A stretch of 64,000 nt of DNA from Monilinia fructicola. Taxonomy: Eukaryota; Ascomycota; Leotiomycetes; Helotiales; Sclerotiniaceae. Positions 61,028 through 64,000 of this stretch are shown piece after piece (position 1 is the first letter of the stretch; each line of letters starts with the position of its first letter). The stretch lies in assembly GCA_008692225.1 (NCBI GenBank), contig VICG01000010.1, forward strand, positions 992,001 to 1,056,000, read 5' to 3'. The notes beneath the pieces were generated by a model. That model saw nothing but the letters and a program-made list of their open reading frames with translations. It made no database searches and was not told the DNA's origin. The translations under genes and the position numbers were made by a program.

Positions 61028-61113
61028 CTCTCTGACGGGGAGTCGAACCCCGGTCTCCCGCGCTTTGTCTTGTTAATGACAAGCGGAAATCATGACCGTT
61101 AGACCATCAAAGA
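61028..61113 (-). tRNA. tRNA-Asp (GTC) with 14-base intron
   Basis: A seven-pair acceptor stem (TCTTTGA with TCAGAGA) has discriminator G. The D-arm contains the A-box-like TGGTCTAACGG. The anticodon stem TCCGC/GCGGG closes the loop TTGTCAC with anticodon GTC (plus-strand 61080-61078). The T-arm CGGGG-TTCGACT-CCCCG contains a perfect B box. The intron TTAACAAGACAAAG (61076-61063) sits one base 3' of the anticodon, the canonical position. The mature length is 72 before CCA. A T5 run about 41 bases downstream could terminate Pol III. Spliced by the tRNA endonuclease/ligase pathway. Confidence 0.93.
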
Positions 61114-61414
61114 TGTTATTTTTTGTTGTAGTGGGGAATCAAAACAAAAACTATATATCTTAATCATTTTGCTTCAGATCGTTTCCCATTCCTCTAGCCT
61201 TGTGCTAGTGCTATGATCCCTGTCGTATTATCTGGGGCCTTGAGTGGGTACGTCATGGAGGCAACAACAACACCCATTCATGCATTATCAGGGCACTGTT
61301 CAAATTGGTACGACCAACTAGTATATCCTGTTGGCTCCAAATGTCTGACCATTACTTACCTACAAAAACATGCTTCAATTCGGGAGAACCTTTTACAATA
61401 CCATTTCCAATATA

Positions 61415-62584
61415 ATGTCAGGAACTGAACAAAACAAAGAACCAAACTCTAATCTCCAATCAGAGATCCCAGAGCGGCAGCTACCCCTCAGTATGCAATT
61501 TTATGACTCTGATAGATATCAACCATCTCTCGAGGATGTGCTCGCTGTCAAAAACATCCTCTTTACTCTACGCCCAGATTCTCCACTGCCTCTAGAGCTC
61601 ATAGATGCCATATTGGATCTGTCCGAATATTGGCCTCATACTACATCCAATCCTGGTCCTCAAGGAATCACCATTCATAGACCAATCATCATTCGAAGTG
61701 GTAATCAAGAGAATCAACTTATTCTACGATCTCTTCCCATCGGCTACCTTCAAGATAGTAGCAATGACCAATCTTTCCAAATGCGCCCAGAAGACCAAGT
61801 GAACTACACCACAAAACCACCCACTCCTTGGTCACAAGATCGAGAAGTCCCACAAGATGCCACAAAGGAGGTCGTAAAGAACTGGACTGAGAGTTCACAA
61901 GTTCGAGGCGAATTCCCTTGCAAGAAAATCGTGTTCCGAATCAAAAGTCATGATCAAGGATGGGGAGGTGCACGCGAGGACAAGGGATCATACAGAGGAT
62001 CATACACGTGGTTTGATGTCGGCTGGGAAAGAACAATTGCTACCACCAACGGTACATAAACACATTCCATTGAGGCTGGGACCGACTGCCCATCCTATCT
62101 TGGAGGTCAAATATTAATTGATTTAGCAGGACCCCTTCCCGGTGGCCCACAATTCCACCTCTCCAAATCCAAATCGCCGGCTTCAGGGTCAACGAACGAG
62201 ATCGTATGTGCTTTACAAACCATCTCCCCAGATGTTCAGAGTATCCCAGATAATTCTGTGAGAGACAATGCTACTGACCTTCCGAATTCACTTACGTTTA
62301 AGCATAAACTCAACCCCGACCAAAGACACCTACAGAAAAACAGAACCGCGACAACTGCCTCGCAAGAACACACAATTGTATGGAGATTCGATGATGATAT
62401 ACACCCGGAAAGTCCCGAGGCCGATGAATTAGAAGCACAAGGTAGAGGAAGAGAGACAGCAAACGGCGAATTCGTTCGCAGTCTTAGGATTGGCGATGTG
62501 GTGACGATCTGGGCGAAAGCGAGGTATCCGGGATGGGCTAATACTGTGGAAGATGTGAGTATAGATGTTTATTGGGCAGTTTAG
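61415..62584 (+). CDS. Conserved fungal hypothetical protein
   Basis: Two exons, 61415-62051 and 62130-62584 (intron GTACAT...TAGCAG), encode 363 residues in one consistent frame. An alternative in-frame ATG at 61370 would add 15 residues. The N-terminal third contains SLEDVLAVKNILFTLRPDSP and LPLELIDAILDLSEYWPHT, resembling an F-box-like helix-turn region. The middle has a domain marked by CKKIVFRIKSHDQGWGG, RGSYTWFDVGWER, HTIVWRFDDD and NGEFVRSLRIGDVVTIWAKA, and the end is RYPGWANTVEDVSIDVYWAV. This combination recurs in many ascomycete proteins of unknown role. The beta-rich middle and end look like one ligand-binding sandwich (inference). It diverges from the tRNA and cysA-like genes. Confidence 0.82.
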
Positions 62585-62782
62585 GCTTTTACTTTCTGTC
62601 GAGGACTAAAACTAGTCGGCGAGTTCATACCCAGTGCAGTTTCTTTAGTCGCTATGCGAGAATATGATAGGTTCAAATTGATATACAGGAGTAAGGGGTC
62701 AACTGAAACGGTACGATGATATCATAAAATCCCTCGATAAATCTATGTTTTTTTTTTGAAATTTATAGGCTTGACTCCAACA

Positions 62783-62977
62783 TCAACCCCTGGGTTGTAA
62801 CCATGAGTTCTCTGATGATACACTTTGAACAACCTTGGAATACCCCAGTTCACCCATTGTGAGCCCAGCAAGTGTACAAACAATGGCGTCAGAATCCTTT
62901 GGATCTAACATGCACATTTCAAATTCAGCCTCGTCCCTGCCGTAAAATATACTTAACAGTTTGCGGTGAAATTCCAT
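62783..62977 (-). CDS. Small ORF, possible orphan protein
   Basis: A 64-codon frame with ATG (62977) contains EFHRKLLSIFYGRDEAEFEM, CMLDPKDSDAIVCTLAGLTM and GELGYSKVVQSV. Composition is protein-like, but there is no family match and no splice support. It lies just 3' of the WBP1 gene on the same strand and could be a real small gene, an exon, or chance. Confidence 0.3.
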   Translation of the reverse strand: MEFHRKLLSIFYGRDEAEFEMCMLDPKDSDAIVCTLAGLTMGELGYSKVVQSVSSENSWLQPRG

Positions 62978-63043
62978 TTCGGCTCGCCCTATAGATTATT
63001 GATTCTATCATACACACAATTCCTTAGATGCTATTTTACTCTA

Positions 63044-64000
63044 TCACTGAACTTTCTTTCCCCTTGTCGTCAGCTTCACTGGTACAGGCTTGCTCCATAA
63101 CCAAAGAGCAACAAAAGCAACCCAGCCCGTAACTGTGGCACCGATTCCAGCAATCCATGGCCAGGCATTGCTGATTGCCCAACTTCGGGTGTATTCATCG
63201 TGGGCAAAATGTCTTACTGTGACAGTGTTCTTTTCTTCGATGTTGGTGAAGAATGGTCGCTTATAATTGACCTTGAAGTTAAAGATACCATGTTGATCTG
63301 GGAGCTTGAAGCTTGTGGTGTATGTTTGGGAATCAGAAGTGGTAGTGGATGGTTCAAGCACAAGACGATGGAATGGCGAAAGCATAGAGAATTCGAGTTG
63401 GAGGGAGTCTCCAGTTGGAGGGGTAAATGGGATCCATTTGTTCCACGAGTACTCGGAAAGCTCGATTTCGTATGTCTGTTGAATTGTAAGCGATGTTTCC
63501 AAAATGAGAGTTGCTTGACTTACCACGTCGTTCTTAATTCTGTAGATCTTTGGGTTGATATCATTGCTTTTGATACCATTCTCATGGAGATAATGCCTGA
63601 TGCTTCCAACCTTGAGAACTCCAATTTCCTTGAAAGTCCAGCCGGTAACCTCTTTCGAGAATTCTTGATTCGCAGTCTTAATTTCCTTGGCATCAGATCC
63701 AACACCCCCCAAGCCAATGCTGCGCTTGACCTTAGCATCAAACCATGCGTCTTCTAAGACCTCCGATGACCCAATGACTGTGAATCTTGCAGAGTTTCTA
63801 GCCTGCAGGGTAGTAACGAGTGACAATTGTTGTCCAACTGCAAATGGGTCTTCTACGCCCTCCAGATCCTCTTTGGGGTTATATGAGTATGCGGTTCTTG
63901 GAGCTCGGAGGAGAGGAGTCAATAATGGACTATTATTTCCCAAAGTCTGTCCAACACCTCTGGGAAAAGCAATGACTTCCCCGCCTTTGCCATCTCCACG
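63044..64000 (-). CDS. WBP1: Oligosaccharyltransferase subunit WBP1 (OST48), 3' part
   Basis: The gene runs off the right edge; its 5' part lies beyond 64000. The visible frame includes GDGKGGEVIAFPRGVGQTLG, NNSPLLTPLLRAPRTAYSYN, DPFAVGQQLSLVTTLQARNS, ARFTVIGSSEVLEDAWFDAK, IYRIKNDV, LEFSMLSPFHRLVLEP, TSFKLPDQHGIFNFKVNYKR and VRHFAHDEYTRSW. It ends with a membrane span (WIAGIGATVTGWVAFVALWL) and a short basic tail, as in all WBP1/OST48 proteins. This essential subunit of the ER-membrane oligosaccharyltransferase helps transfer N-glycans to nascent proteins. A GTAAGT...CAACAG intron at 63523-63476 (48 bases) has length divisible by three and no stop, so the frame reads through it. Splicing gives the conserved KNDV|TYEIELSEYS join. 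Confidence 0.92.
   Translation of the reverse strand, partial: RGDGKGGEVIAFPRGVGQTLGNNSPLLTPLLRAPRTAYSYNPKEDLEGVEDPFAVGQQLSLVTTLQARNSARFTVIGSSEVLEDAWFDAKVKRSIGLGGVGSDAKEIKTANQEFSKEVTGWTFKEIGVLKVGSIRHYLHENGIKSNDINPKIYRIKNDVVSQATLILETSLTIQQTYEIELSEYSWNKWIPFTPPTGDSLQLEFSMLSPFHRLVLEPSTTTSDSQTYTTSFKLPDQHGIFNFKVNYKRPFFTNIEEKNTVTVRHFAHDEYTRSWAISNAWPWIAGIGATVTGWVAFVALWLWSKPVPVKLTTRGKKVQ
63476..63523 (-). other. 48-base in-frame intron in WBP1
   Basis: The donor is GTAAGT and the acceptor CAACAG. Removal restores the family-conserved sequence. Retention would add 16 residues (VSQATLILETSLTIQQ-like) without a frameshift. Confidence 0.8.

Overview
This window is nuclear DNA of a filamentous ascomycete (Pezizomycotina). 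The genes carry many short GT...AG introns of about 45-130 bases, and several families are typically fungal: AreA GATA-like domain, SCW1, FUN19-type SWIRM, PEX16, CysA-type mitochondrial serine acyltransferase and DUF7728. Intergenic DNA is rich in TACCTAGGTA palindromes, microsatellites and AT-rich islands. The overall flavour resembles Leotiomycetes/Helotiales, but that placement is inference.

Layout. 0-5 kb: two poorly preserved unidentified coding stretches (minus). 5-9 kb: a secretory single-pass DUF7728-like protein (minus) divergent from a probably mitochondrial short-chain dehydrogenase (plus). 9-16 kb: gene-poor, with microsatellites and an AT-rich island. 16-20.5 kb: an AreA GATA-like domain protein and a GT90/CAP10 glycosyltransferase (both plus). 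20.5-24.6 kb: repeats. 24.6-26.2 kb: RSR1/RAP1-type Ras GTPase in nine small exons. 26-35 kb: mostly non-coding, with two AT-rich islands. 35-36.7 kb: SCW1-like RNA-binding protein. 38-39.5 kb: possible weak exons. 41-44.7 kb: PEX16 (minus) divergent from an F-box/WD-like protein (plus). 47-48.3 kb: SWIRM (FUN19-like) protein (minus). 48-54 kb: gene-poor. 54-56 kb: two small unknown genes. 56.7-64 kb: the densest part, with an SLC35F-type transporter, CysA-like serine O-acyltransferase, intron-containing tRNA-Asp, a fungal hypothetical gene and the 3' part of WBP1 (oligosaccharyltransferase).

There is no cluster with a shared pathway. These are housekeeping genes: polarity (RSR1), cell wall/RNA control (SCW1), peroxisome (PEX16), chromatin (SWIRM), nucleotide-sugar/drug-type transport (SLC35F), cysteine synthesis (CysA) and N-glycosylation (WBP1).

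The most important property is technical. At least six conserved genes (RSR1, SDR, GT90, SCW1, PEX16, F-box/WD) are broken by single-base insertions or deletions, often in short homopolymers, while others are intact. This looks like residual indel error in the assembly rather than mass pseudogenisation. Plain ORF calling therefore misses or fragments genes here. RSR1 has no single recognisable long ORF and was found only by following splice sites. I found no CRISPR, phage, or convincing new biological system. The best biological leads are the micro-exon structure of RSR1, the His-rich PPxY-tailed membrane protein, the in-frame WBP1 intron and the RIP-like AT islands.
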